The notes: generated from the letters alone by a model not told the origin. 9,641 nt of DNA from JBOGED01 sp050743625 (GCA_050743625.1 JBOGED010000234.1:1-9641), one strand, 5' to 3'; shown: positions 1 through 7,482, counted from the stretch's first letter. Program-made: numbers and translations.

Positions 1-14
1 CACACAACCTCCGC

Positions 15-1190
15 CTAGGCCGGCGCGATCATCGTCAGGCTCGGGTGGGTGCGGCGGAGCAGGTGCAGCTCGGACGTGACCGCCGACGCCCTCACGCTGC
101 GCCGCAGGCCGGCGTGGTGTTGGCGGCGCGCGGTGTCGGATGCCGGCTCACCCGCCATGCGAGCGGCGACGGTGTCGACGTGTGAATCCTTTCCCAGCTC
201 GGGGCAGTGGCGGCGCACGGCGCGGCGGCATTCCTCCAGCCGGCGGTCAAGCTCGGCGCGGTTGGGGTCGATCCAGTAACGGAACCAGGCATGCTCCCAG
301 TACAGCCGCACGACGCGCTCGCGGTCGCCGGTCGGGCCGCCAAGGTCGTCGACGAGGGCGCGGACGATGATCTCCCGGTCCGCGGGTGATACCTGCTGGT
401 CGTAGCCGTGGTGTCGGAGCCAGTCCCGGACGTGGCGCTCGCGCTCGGAGCGACAGGGGCGAGGGACCTCTCCGCCCAGGTCCGGCCACCGCCGCATGAC
501 GACGTCGACCGCCTGGTACACCACGAACGCCTCGACCGGCTCGCGAAGGCGAGCGGTGTCGGCCTCGGCGATCTCTTCGGGGGTGAGGCCCTCGCAGGTG
601 TCGACCACCCACCGGAGGCGCTGGGAGCCGCCAAGCTGGCCGGCGAGGCGCTCGCGCACGCTGTGCCGGAGCCCGGTCGCGGCGGGTCCCGCGATATCCA
701 CACGCGCGAGAGGGCGGCCATCGGCGAGGATGCGGTACGCCGTGGTCCGCAGGCCCTTACGGAACTGCTCGTAGCAGGTGTAGCGGGTGTCGGAGACGAA
801 GGGGGTCACGCGGGCCTGCTCAAGGAGGCGCGCCCGAGCCTCCGCAAGCGCGTCCCGCAGGTCGTCCCGCGTGCCGTTCCAGCCGAGCGCTTGACGCAGG
901 TACCGCTCTTGCGCCGCTCCGGCGGAGCGCGCCGCGTACTCGTCGAGCCGGTCCCGTATGACCAAAGCCTGCTTGGCCAAGCTCCGCCCCTCGCGGCGCA
1001 AGGCGAGATACGTCGGGTACCGCGTCGCCATGTGCGCGGGTTCCGCCTCGAACCGTGTCCGCAGGCAATGGACCGCGCGGGCGACGGCCCACTGGCGGCT
1101 TGCCGCGTCGCTCTGCAGGCCGAGCGAGTTCGCGATCCAACGGAGTTGAGACGGCTGTTGCAGCCGGTCGAGGTCGCAGCGGTGGATCAT
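15..1190 (-). CDS. Uncharacterised Arg-rich protein, 391 aa
   Basis: I do not recognise this protein. The minus-strand frame is open for 391 codons from an ATG at 1190 to a TAG, and an in-frame TAA lies only 12 bases before the ATG, so the start is well bounded at the 5' end. No strong ribosome site is visible. The product is soluble-looking, with no signal peptide or membrane segment. It is rich in Arg, Glu, Ala and Leu, and predicted mostly helical. Notable spots are a Trp/His/Tyr-rich stretch (EHAWFRYWIDPNRAE, about residue 300) and an Arg-rich helix after it. A 279-codon frame on the other strand (408-1247) overlaps it, but the minus-strand protein has the more natural composition. It is divergent from the AfsR-like regulator, with about 150 bases between their starts. 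No function is proposed. Confidence 0.6.
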   Translation of the reverse strand: MIHRCDLDRLQQPSQLRWIANSLGLQSDAASRQWAVARAVHCLRTRFEAEPAHMATRYPTYLALRREGRSLAKQALVIRDRLDEYAARSAGAAQERYLRQALGWNGTRDDLRDALAEARARLLEQARVTPFVSDTRYTCYEQFRKGLRTTAYRILADGRPLARVDIAGPAATGLRHSVRERLAGQLGGSQRLRWVVDTCEGLTPEEIAEADTARLREPVEAFVVYQAVDVVMRRWPDLGGEVPRPCRSERERHVRDWLRHHGYDQQVSPADREIIVRALVDDLGGPTGDRERVVRLYWEHAWFRYWIDPNRAELDRRLEECRRAVRRHCPELGKDSHVDTVAARMAGEPASDTARRQHHAGLRRSVRASAVTSELHLLRRTHPSLTMIAPA

Positions 1191-1255
1191 GGTGGCGGCT
1201 CTTTACCTGTTCGCTCTTGCCCTGTGAGCCTACAGTCAATAATCTGAGCGTGATA

Positions 1256-1314
1256 GAGGGCCACCCTCCAAGGGATCAACCGGAAATCATCAAGTTGTGT
1301 TGATTCAAAGTTGA
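1256..1314. promoter_or_regulatory. Divergent spacer with clustered short palindromes, possible operator
   Basis: The spacer between the 391-aa gene and the regulator is locally AT-richer than its surroundings and holds several small dyads. GAGGG-CCA-CCCTC lies at 1256-1268. ATCAA-gttgtg-TTGAT lies at 1289-1304, and TCAA-AG-TTGA follows at 1305-1314. A further ATCAAC is at 1275. The repeated TCAA/TTGA half-sites just upstream of the regulator start would suit autoregulation, but the arms are only 4-5 bases and may be chance. A weak promoter-like pair (TTGCCC near 1217, AATAAT near 1238, spacer 15) is too poor to call. Confidence 0.3.
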
Positions 1315-1343
1315 CCGAGGTGATGAGGCTGTCAGGAGCGCAT

Positions 1344-4295
1344 ATGGACGTCCGAGTGTTGGGCACGCTGCAAGTCCTGGCGGGCGACGAGCCGGCCGCG
1401 CTTGGGGGTCCTCAACGGCGGGCTGTGCTCGCCTTCCTGCTGACCAGGGCGAATCAGGTGGTCCCGACCAAGGAGCTGATCGATGCGGTGTGGTGGAAGG
1501 GCGGGACCGACCGGCGCGAAGGCACGCTGCAGACGCACGTCCACGCGTTACGCAAGGCGCTTGAGCCTGAGCGGAAAAGGCGAGAGCCCGCCCGCGTCCT
1601 GGTCTCGCCAGACAACTCAAGCTACACCCTCCGAATAGCGCCCGAGCACACCGACGAGTTCCAGTTCGTCCGAGCATTGAGCGAGGGCCGCCGAGCGCTG
1701 CAGAGCGACGATCTCGGGACCGCGGTCCGGGCGCTGTCCCAGGCCTGCAACCTGTGGCGAGGAGAGAAGGCCTACGCCGACCTGGCGTCCTGGCCGTTCA
1801 CCACACCGCATGTGGCAAGGTTGCGCCAGCTGCGACTCGACGCGAGGGAAGGGCTGCTGGACGCGCGCCTGCGTCTCGGTCAACACGCCGAGGTGATCGG
1901 TGAGCTGACGGGGCTTGTGGCCGAGGAGCCGATGCACGAGGGGTTGCGCGCCCAGCTCGCGCTCGCGCTGTACCGCTGTGACCAGCAGGACGACGCGGTA
2001 CGCGTGTGCTCGGAGGGGATCGCGCTACTGCGGGAGCACGGGTTGGATCCCGGTCCCATGCTCGCCGGCTGCCTGCACGCGATCCTCAACCACGCTCCAG
2101 AGCTGCGCTGGACCCCGCGTCCCTCGGCGATCTACCCCCCGCAGCAGCCTGAGATCAGCCGGGCGGTCTTCGAGCTCCCGAAAGACATCAAGGATTTCAC
2201 CGGGCGCGACAAGCAGTTGCGGCAGATCCTCGCCTACTTCGAGCGGGAAAGCGCCCGCGCGCCGGTGGTCGCGATCGCGGGGCGACCGGGTGTCGGCAAG
2301 ACGACGCTGGCCGTGCATGCCGCGCATCGCCTGAGGGACCAGTATCCGGAGACGTTGTACGCCGACCTCGGGGGTCCAGGGTCACAGCCGCTCCGGCCCG
2401 AGGCCGTGCTGAACGGCTTTCTCCTCGCGCTCGGGGTTCCCCGGGTGCAGATCCCGGAGGACCTGAGTAGCCGAGCGGAGCTGTACGACCGCCAACTCGC
2501 CCAACATGAGCTGCTTTTCGGTGGCCGCACGCTCGTCGTCATCGAGAACGCGCCAGATGTGGCGAGTGTCGCGCCACTGTTGCCGACATCCGCGGGCAGT
2601 GCTGCCCTCGTGACGAGCGAGAGCCAGCTCGACGGCCTCGAGGCGTTCCATGTGGTGCTCGACATCAGGGAGCCCCACGAGGCCGTCGAGCTGCTCGGCA
2701 AGATCGCGGGCGCCGACCGGGTGGAGGCGGACCAGGCGACCGCGCAGGCCATCGCGGGCTTGTGCGGGTACGTCCCCCTCGCGGTGCGCATCGCGGCGGC
2801 GCGGCTCGCGACTCGCCCGTCCTGGTCGCTGGCGACCTTGGTCGATCACCTCATCGACGGGCGGGTCCGCCTCAACGTGCTCACTGACGAGGACCTGCCG
2901 GTGAAGAGCAGCCACACGTTCAGCTACAACGCGTGCCGACCGGTCGAGCGCCGGGCGCTTCGCCATCTCGGGCTGCTCGAGGTGCCGGATTTCGCTCCCT
3001 GGGTCCTGGCGGCGCTGCTCGACGTCGCCGAGGGGGACGCGGACGTCTATGCGCGGCGCCTCGCGAAGGCGCAGCTGCTCGAGCGCTTCCGCGACCCGGC
3101 CACGGGTGGCGACCGCTACCGCTTCCACGGCCTGGTCAGGACGTTCGCCGGTGAGCGGCTCCACGATGAGGAGCCTGGCGTCGTGACCTCCGCGGCGCTC
3201 GAGCGGGTGCTGCGCAGCTACCTCACGCACGTGGACCGCGCCGCCGCGCGGCTGTTCCCGGGTGACCTGCCAATCCTCGCGCGTCCGGAGATCAGGGCGG
3301 TCGACGTCGTCGACCCCGAACGGATCGACGAGCGAACCAAGGATGCGCCACTGTGGTTCGAGGTAGAGCGGCTGAACCTGGTCGCGCTGATCGACCAGGC
3401 ATACCAGGCCGACCTCCTGGAGCTGACCTGGCTGCTCGCGACCGCCGCGGCGCCGCTGTTGGATCTCGGCTCTCACTGGAGGTCGTGGGAGCAGACGCAG
3501 GAGATCGCGCTGCGGGCCGCTCAGCGCGCCCGCGACCAGCTCGCGGAGGCGGCCATCTTGCGAAACCTGGCGCGGATCGCGCACTTTCACGGCCGGTTCG
3601 ACGAGGCGTTCGAGCGGTTCAACCGCTGTCTGGGGATCTTCCGCGCGATCGGCCATCGCTTCGGCGAGGCCTACAGCCTGCGCGATCTCGGTGTCTTGCA
3701 CCAAGAGCAAGGAGGGTTCGACCAGGCGATCGGATGCTTGAGCGAGAGCTGGTCGATGTTCGACGTGATGGGGTACGACGTGGGGAGGGCGACCAGCCTA
3801 TGCAGCCTTGGGGTCGCATACCAGGCGCAGGGACGCCTGCAAGAGGCGATGAACAACCTCAACGTTGGGCTGCGCATCTTCTCCGACATTCCCAACCCGC
3901 TCGGAGAGTCGGCGACCAAGCTCGCCATCGCGACGATCCACGCCGAGCAGGGCCGGTTCGACGATGCGGTGGTCGGCCTGAGGGAGTGCGTCAAGAGGTT
4001 CGAAGGCCTTGGCCGCCCGCGCATGCAAGCGCAAAGCTTGCTCCGGCTGGGCGATCTCTCCGAGCGCCAGGGAGATCTCGACGAGTCATTGCGCTGCGTC
4101 GAGGCGTCCCTTGAGATCGTCCGCAAGCTCTGTGACCGGCCATGGGAGGCGCGCACGCTGGAGCGCCTCGGGGACATCTTGGCCCTCCGCGGCGATCACG
4201 CGCGGGCGCGCGACCACCACCACGAAGCGCTCGGCATCTTCAACAGCCTCGGCGCGACCGAGGCCTCAGCCCTCGCCCGCAAGCTCGCGCGGTAG
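1344..4295 (+). CDS. AfsR/SARP-family transcriptional regulator (BTAD, NB-ARC, TPR)
   Basis: This is a large cytoplasmic regulator of 983 residues. Residues 1-90 form an OmpR-like winged helix of the SARP type (MDVRVLGTLQVL at the start; ELIDAVWW and LQTHVHALRKAL later). A bacterial transcriptional activation domain follows at about 98-250. An NB-ARC ATPase spans about 281-600, with Walker A GRPGVGKTT (313-321), Walker B LVVIEN (397-402, Glu where Asp is usual) and a GLPLA-like GYVPLA (475-480). About six tetratricopeptide repeats fill 738-970. This order matches AfsR of Streptomyces, known in that family to bind direct repeats near the -35 element. The frame opens at 1311, but I prefer the ATG at 1344: AGGAG sits 5 bases before it and the conserved domain begins there. 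The gene is convergent with the monooxygenase operon, 2 bases apart. Control of that operon is an inference. Confidence 0.93.
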   Translation: MDVRVLGTLQVLAGDEPAALGGPQRRAVLAFLLTRANQVVPTKELIDAVWWKGGTDRREGTLQTHVHALRKALEPERKRREPARVLVSPDNSSYTLRIAPEHTDEFQFVRALSEGRRALQSDDLGTAVRALSQACNLWRGEKAYADLASWPFTTPHVARLRQLRLDAREGLLDARLRLGQHAEVIGELTGLVAEEPMHEGLRAQLALALYRCDQQDDAVRVCSEGIALLREHGLDPGPMLAGCLHAILNHAPELRWTPRPSAIYPPQQPEISRAVFELPKDIKDFTGRDKQLRQILAYFERESARAPVVAIAGRPGVGKTTLAVHAAHRLRDQYPETLYADLGGPGSQPLRPEAVLNGFLLALGVPRVQIPEDLSSRAELYDRQLAQHELLFGGRTLVVIENAPDVASVAPLLPTSAGSAALVTSESQLDGLEAFHVVLDIREPHEAVELLGKIAGADRVEADQATAQAIAGLCGYVPLAVRIAAARLATRPSWSLATLVDHLIDGRVRLNVLTDEDLPVKSSHTFSYNACRPVERRALRHLGLLEVPDFAPWVLAALLDVAEGDADVYARRLAKAQLLERFRDPATGGDRYRFHGLVRTFAGERLHDEEPGVVTSAALERVLRSYLTHVDRAAARLFPGDLPILARPEIRAVDVVDPERIDERTKDAPLWFEVERLNLVALIDQAYQADLLELTWLLATAAAPLLDLGSHWRSWEQTQEIALRAAQRARDQLAEAAILRNLARIAHFHGRFDEAFERFNRCLGIFRAIGHRFGEAYSLRDLGVLHQEQGGFDQAIGCLSESWSMFDVMGYDVGRATSLCSLGVAYQAQGRLQEAMNNLNVGLRIFSDIPNPLGESATKLAIATIHAEQGRFDDAVVGLRECVKRFEGLGRPRMQAQSLLRLGDLSERQGDLDESLRCVEASLEIVRKLCDRPWEARTLERLGDILALRGDHARARDHHHEALGIFNSLGATEASALARKLAR

Positions 4296-4297
4296 CG

Positions 4298-4846
4298 TCA
4301 GGCGTTGATGTCTTGGGGGCGGCGGAGCGCCCAGTAGCCCAAGGCCAAGCCGAAGATCAGGTGCGCGATGACGAACGTCGCTGGACCTGCGGTGGTCGCC
4401 ATGGCCGCGACGCCGCTGTTTGGGCCCAGAACGCGACTGATGAGGGGCAGCACGCCAAACCACATCACGAGCATGACGCCTAGGCCGTAGCCGGCACCGG
4501 CGGCCAGGGCCATGCCGCCGTGGAGGTGAGCCATCCGCCCGATCAGCCAGAACACCATGCCGAGGACCGCGCCCATCACCAGGTGGATCCCGATGCCGAA
4601 GACGAACGGCTCCCGTTCCATCCAGATCGGGTTTCCCTGCTCCGCCGCCTGGATCGAAGCAGCGAGGGCATCTGGGTCCACCAGCGCGCCGACCTCGTAC
4701 ACCGGGGTGAGAAGCCCCCGCCGCTGCGCCATCGCCACGACCATCACCACGATCCCCATAAGCGTGGCGGCGAGTATCCCCGCGAGTACGCCGGGTGCGA
4801 GCAGGCGGTCGATGCCTTGGTACTCAGTCGTCTTGATGCCAGCCAT
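4298..4846 (-). CDS. Four-helix membrane protein at the end of the CuMMO operon
   Basis: The product has 182 residues with four likely membrane helices at about 18-40, 82-103, 110-136 and 151-173, and a soluble loop of about 40 residues between the first two. Helix 2 and the turn after it carry Met and His (H88, M91, M97, M105, H107, H109, M112), and helix 4 has H162; these could bind metal, but that is a guess. I cannot name the family with certainty; it resembles small integral membrane proteins annotated only as DUFs. The ATG at 4846 lies 2 bases past the TAG of the microprotein; a GTG at 4849 overlaps that TAG by one base. No good ribosome site is seen, so translation is probably coupled. 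The position after xmoB is comparable to pmoD/amoD in proteobacteria, but those are single-helix cupredoxin-like proteins and this is unrelated in layout. Confidence 0.85.
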   Translation of the reverse strand: MAGIKTTEYQGIDRLLAPGVLAGILAATLMGIVVMVVAMAQRRGLLTPVYEVGALVDPDALAASIQAAEQGNPIWMEREPFVFGIGIHLVMGAVLGMVFWLIGRMAHLHGGMALAAGAGYGLGVMLVMWFGVLPLISRVLGPNSGVAAMATTAGPATFVIAHLIFGLALGYWALRRPQDINA

Positions 4847-4848
4847 CA

Positions 4849-5010
4849 CTACTCGCGGAACTCACCGTCATGCTCGGCGGCGTTGACGTTGTCATTGTCC
4901 TCACGCAGCGGACGGTACACCAAGAAGTAGCCGCCTAGGCCGAAGGCGGCGATGGGGGCAAGGAAAACCAGTGCCTCGTCTAACCCTCCCATGTGTGCGA
5001 AAAACACCAT
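4849..5010 (-). CDS. 53-aa single-helix microprotein in the CuMMO operon
   Basis: A short gene of 53 codons begins with ATG at 5010 and ends with TAG at 4849. It has the best ribosome site in the window, AAGGAGG at 5017-5023, 6 bases before the ATG. The product starts MVFFAHMGGLDEAL, has one hydrophobic helix at about 12-33 ending in the aromatic YFLVY, then a charged, acidic tail (residues 33-53, with RPLRED and EHDGEFRE). It lies 77 bases after xmoB and is coupled to the four-helix protein gene. I do not recognise a family. Single-helix partners are known in related enzymes (AmoX-type proteins of archaeal AMO), so an accessory subunit role is possible, by analogy only. The strong ribosome site, coupling and sensible helix-plus-tail layout argue that it is a real gene. 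Confidence 0.8.
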   Translation of the reverse strand: MVFFAHMGGLDEALVFLAPIAAFGLGGYFLVYRPLREDNDNVNAAEHDGEFRE

Positions 5011-5033
5011 TTTGAACCTCCTTACAGAGCGAC

Positions 5034-5062
5034 GGCCTGGCCGGGATCGCCCGGACCAGGCC
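5034..5062 (-). terminator. GC-rich hairpin between xmoB and the microprotein gene
   Basis: GGCCTGG-CCGGG pairs with CCCGG-A-CCAGGCC around an ATCG loop: 12 base pairs with one bulged base. It lies 25 bases after the xmoB stop and 24 bases before the microprotein start. On the minus strand no U-run follows, so full termination is doubtful. Partial attenuation, or protection of the 3' end of the xmoCAB message, would fit its position. Confidence 0.55.
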
Positions 5063-5087
5063 CTCGCTGACTCATCTCGACTTTTCC

Positions 5088-6392
5088 CTATGAGGCGAAG
5101 TCGAACCTCAGTTGCTGCTGAATTGTGATGAAGTTTGGTTCGGCGCCATCAGACGCGAACTTGATCACGCCAGCCATCGTCGTGTTCGGGCTGTTGCGGG
5201 GAAGCAACAGGTGCGTGTCGAGTGTCTCCGACGACATCGTCATCGTCAGCTCTTGCGGCGCGCCCGGCGCGATCTCGGCGGGTGAGACCGTCATCGTCGT
5301 GCCAGTAGCCTCGCTACCGGTCGCCATCGTGAGGTCCGCGAGGTGAAGCTCCTCGACGCGTACGGGCGCGTCCCCGGTGTTCGTCGCTTGCACCGTGAAT
5401 ATCACGGTGCCACCGGCCTCGTCGAACACGGCATTGGTGGCCACGACGTCCGAGACGATAGCCGGTGGCAGGACCGCGACCGGCGCGGGGTACCGGTCGA
5501 CCTGAAGCGGGATCTTCTGCGGCCACGACGTCGACTGATAGATCCAGCCGATGGCGAGCAACGCCACCGTCGCGAGCATGATCAGGTTCATGGCACGGTG
5601 GTCCTTCTTCGTGATCAGGCCCACCGATTCACCACCGTCGTCGTTGACCGAAAGCTGGCTCGTGACCGCCAAACGCGTCACGGTCGGCTTCGGAACGATC
5701 CAGTAGAGCAGCCAGACGAGGCCGAGGATCATCGTCGACCAGCTGAAGATCTCACGCCATGCGAGACCGTAGTTCTCGAGGTTGACCTCGGTGCCATTTG
5801 AGAGAGTCACGAGGTTTTGGAAGTCCCCGCGGTCACCCTCGACCCTGATCCACTGGCCGGGCCCGATCAAGGTGCCCGAGCCGCGGACGGCGAGCGTTGG
5901 GTGGATGTGGTACTCGCCGGGGATCCGTCCTCGGAGTGTCATCGAGTAGTTGTAGGTACCGCCCTTGCGGATGTAGACCGAGTGCGGCGCGGACAACCCG
6001 TTGATGGTGCGCTCGGTCATGATCATGACCGGGCCAGGGGACACCACGCTCAGGAAGGCCGTGTCCGGGCCACGCAGGGTACGCGGCCAGGTCTCCAACA
6101 CACGGGTGGTGCCGGTGACCCTGACCTCCTCACCCACGTTGATGGGGATGGCGTTCTCCTTGTCGAAGTTCGCCTGGCCAGCGGGGACCGCGCCCGAGGG
6201 TCTGACGGTCTGGCCGCCGGCGGAGAACTCGGTGTCCCAGAAACCCACCGTGTTCATCCGGAGCCATGGCTCCTGGGACTGCTCGCCGTGGGCGAAGGCG
6301 GGAGAGGCACCGAGGAGGGCGAGCAGGATGCTCGCGAAGATCGTGCTGACGAGACGCCGTGTTGTGCTCATGTGTGGTCGCGACCTTTCCAT
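5088..6392 (-). CDS. pmoB/amoB: Copper membrane monooxygenase subunit B (PmoB/AmoB family)
   Basis: The 434-residue product is the periplasmic copper-binding subunit of a CuMMO. A Sec signal peptide (about 1-34, ending ASPAFA) would leave the mature N terminus HGEQSQ, matching the HGEKSQ of methanotroph PmoB. The CuB ligands of that enzyme (H33, H137, H139) correspond to H35, H162 and H164 (EYHIHP). The first cupredoxin domain is about 35-210, two membrane helices lie at about 217-236 and 270-287, and a second cupredoxin domain fills 300-434. The position of the methanotroph bis-His ligand H48 is Gly here (NTVGFWD), as in many non-gammaproteobacterial members. Start choice: the ATG at 6392 has AGGG 7 bases upstream; an ATG at 6371 would give a shorter signal peptide but has a poorer site. 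It is third in the operon, 104 bases after xmoA. Confidence 0.95.
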   Translation of the reverse strand: MERSRPHMSTTRRLVSTIFASILLALLGASPAFAHGEQSQEPWLRMNTVGFWDTEFSAGGQTVRPSGAVPAGQANFDKENAIPINVGEEVRVTGTTRVLETWPRTLRGPDTAFLSVVSPGPVMIMTERTINGLSAPHSVYIRKGGTYNYSMTLRGRIPGEYHIHPTLAVRGSGTLIGPGQWIRVEGDRGDFQNLVTLSNGTEVNLENYGLAWREIFSWSTMILGLVWLLYWIVPKPTVTRLAVTSQLSVNDDGGESVGLITKKDHRAMNLIMLATVALLAIGWIYQSTSWPQKIPLQVDRYPAPVAVLPPAIVSDVVATNAVFDEAGGTVIFTVQATNTGDAPVRVEELHLADLTMATGSEATGTTMTVSPAEIAPGAPQELTMTMSSETLDTHLLLPRNSPNTTMAGVIKFASDGAEPNFITIQQQLRFDFAS

Positions 6393-6415
6393 TCGTCGGC
6401 CCTAGTCCAGATGCA

Positions 6416-6468
6416 CGGATAATCCGGATATGTAATCGTAAGACCGCAGACGGGTGCACGTCCGACGT
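6416..6468 (-). promoter_or_regulatory. xmoA-xmoB spacer with small palindromes
   Basis: The 104-base spacer between xmoA and xmoB holds two overlapping dyads, CGGAT-A-ATCCG (6416-6426) and ATCCGGAT (6422-6429), and a third, ACGTC-C-GACGT (6458-6468). All have short arms. They may be mRNA structure or protein sites. No convincing internal promoter or terminator is seen. Confidence 0.25.
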
Positions 6469-6496
6469 TGGACCGCTCCAAACCAAAGTCCATCGC

Positions 6497-7282
6497 CTAA
6501 ACCTTCTTCATGAACTTCCCGATGGGCCAGATGGCGAGAATCCGGCCGATGAACTGCCCGATCCAGTAGCCGGCGATCGACACGGTCGACCCGAACACGA
6601 GCGACACGTAGAGCGTCTCACCGAGGAACGTCCGCAGGGACCCTTGTTGCACCAGTCGCAGGTACTCCGGGGTCTGCGTCCGCAGATAGTTCATGCCCTG
6701 GACATCGGCCACCGTCAACGTGAAGCCCGCGTACTGCACGGGCTGCAGGAACGGTGCGAGCACGATGAAGTTCGTCATCCAGAACAGGATCGCCCACCCC
6801 ATGCTGCCGATCACTGAGGTCAGGACGAAGCTCTTCGTTTTCAGCAGGATCCAGTCGAGCCATATGGCCGCGAGGATCACGGTCGCGGGCCACACGTAGT
6901 TCATGGGGTAGTAGGTCAGGGCACCCCACTGGAGGTGCCGGCCGAGCTCGGCGCAGAACCAGAGGCCGAGGCCGGTGTACACGGCGCCCGTGGGGAACTT
7001 CCAGGCCAGCCACTGGATGTACTGCAGGGCCGACGGGATGATGATGGCCGCGAATGGGCCGATGATCGGCCACCATTGCTGGTCCTTCCAGTCGGTCCAG
7101 AAGTCCCAGTCCCCGGCGAACAGCTGCTTCGTGATGTCAGCGGCGGCTCCCACCACGAAGAACGCCGTGACCCAGAACATGACGTCCCACTTGCGGTCGA
7201 TATACTTGTACTTCTTGTCCAGGAGTGTGCGGAGCTCACCCGCACGCTCGCGTGCCTTGAGGTCCGCGGTTACCGAGCCCAT
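6497..7282 (-). CDS. pmoA/amoA: Copper membrane monooxygenase subunit A (PmoA/AmoA family)
   Basis: The 261-residue integral membrane subunit is the phylogenetic marker of this superfamily. GDWDFW (57-62) is the region targeted by the classical A189 forward primer, and the DNA at 7102-7119 fits that site. TPEYLRLVQQGSLRTF (204-219) is the other family signature, near the C terminus. About six to seven membrane helices are visible, for example at 33-51, 72-90, 97-113, 128-146, 154-178 and 224-246. The length is slightly above the approximately 247 residues of methanotroph PmoA, due to a charged N-terminal extension. The ATG at 7282 has GGAGG 7 bases upstream (7290-7294). It lies between xmoC and xmoB as in other CuMMO operons. 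The motifs seen do not settle whether ammonia, methane or a short alkane is oxidised. Confidence 0.96.
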   Translation of the reverse strand: MGSVTADLKARERAGELRTLLDKKYKYIDRKWDVMFWVTAFFVVGAAADITKQLFAGDWDFWTDWKDQQWWPIIGPFAAIIIPSALQYIQWLAWKFPTGAVYTGLGLWFCAELGRHLQWGALTYYPMNYVWPATVILAAIWLDWILLKTKSFVLTSVIGSMGWAILFWMTNFIVLAPFLQPVQYAGFTLTVADVQGMNYLRTQTPEYLRLVQQGSLRTFLGETLYVSLVFGSTVSIAGYWIGQFIGRILAIWPIGKFMKKV

Positions 7283-7379
7283 ATATTTGCCTCCATCGGA
7301 TCCGAGCTTCGGGGATTACGGGGAGTAGGCAGCACAAAGCACACTCCCGGGTGATCACTGAATCAAGAGGGTGGGGGCT

Positions 7380-7457
7380 GGCCGGTCCCACAGGTTTGCT
7401 CGCTCCGGCGGGACCGGCCCAACCCGTCCCTAGCGTGGAACTCCCACCAGGGACGGG
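7380..7457 (-). promoter_or_regulatory. Two tandem hairpins between xmoC and xmoA
   Basis: The 200-base spacer between xmoC and xmoA holds two perfect inverted repeats side by side. CCCGTCCC/GGGACGGG (7423-7430, 7450-7457) has an inner stem GTGG/CCAC, and GGCCGGTCCC/GGGACCGGCC (7380-7389, 7410-7419) has a 20-base loop. Only 3 bases separate them. No U-run follows either. Proteobacterial amoC-amoA spacers also carry hairpins, associated with separate amoC levels. Here they may cause partial termination or protect the xmoC message. An 8-base palindrome GTGATCAC lies nearby at 7351-7358. Confidence 0.6.
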
Positions 7458-7482
7458 GAGGATTCGCTACAGGTCGTTCTTA

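Noticed and set aside
408..1247. 279-codon open frame on the plus strand opposite the 391-aa gene
   Set aside because: High-GC DNA readily gives long antisense frames. The minus-strand protein is longer and of more natural composition, and the plus frame shows no domain.
1311..1343. Earlier start for the AfsR-like gene, 11 codons upstream
   Set aside because: The ATG at 1344 has AGGAG at good spacing and the conserved domain starts there. The upstream TTG has no clear ribosome site.
4296..4330. Short GC-rich stem near the convergent gene ends as a shared terminator
   Set aside because: The stem is only about 5 base pairs and lies inside the end of the four-helix protein gene, with no U-run on either strand.
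13..4940. GCCTAGGC palindrome at 13-20, 4478-4485 and 4933-4940
   Set aside because: Three copies are slightly more than expected at this GC, but they fall at a stop codon and inside coding sequence with no common context.
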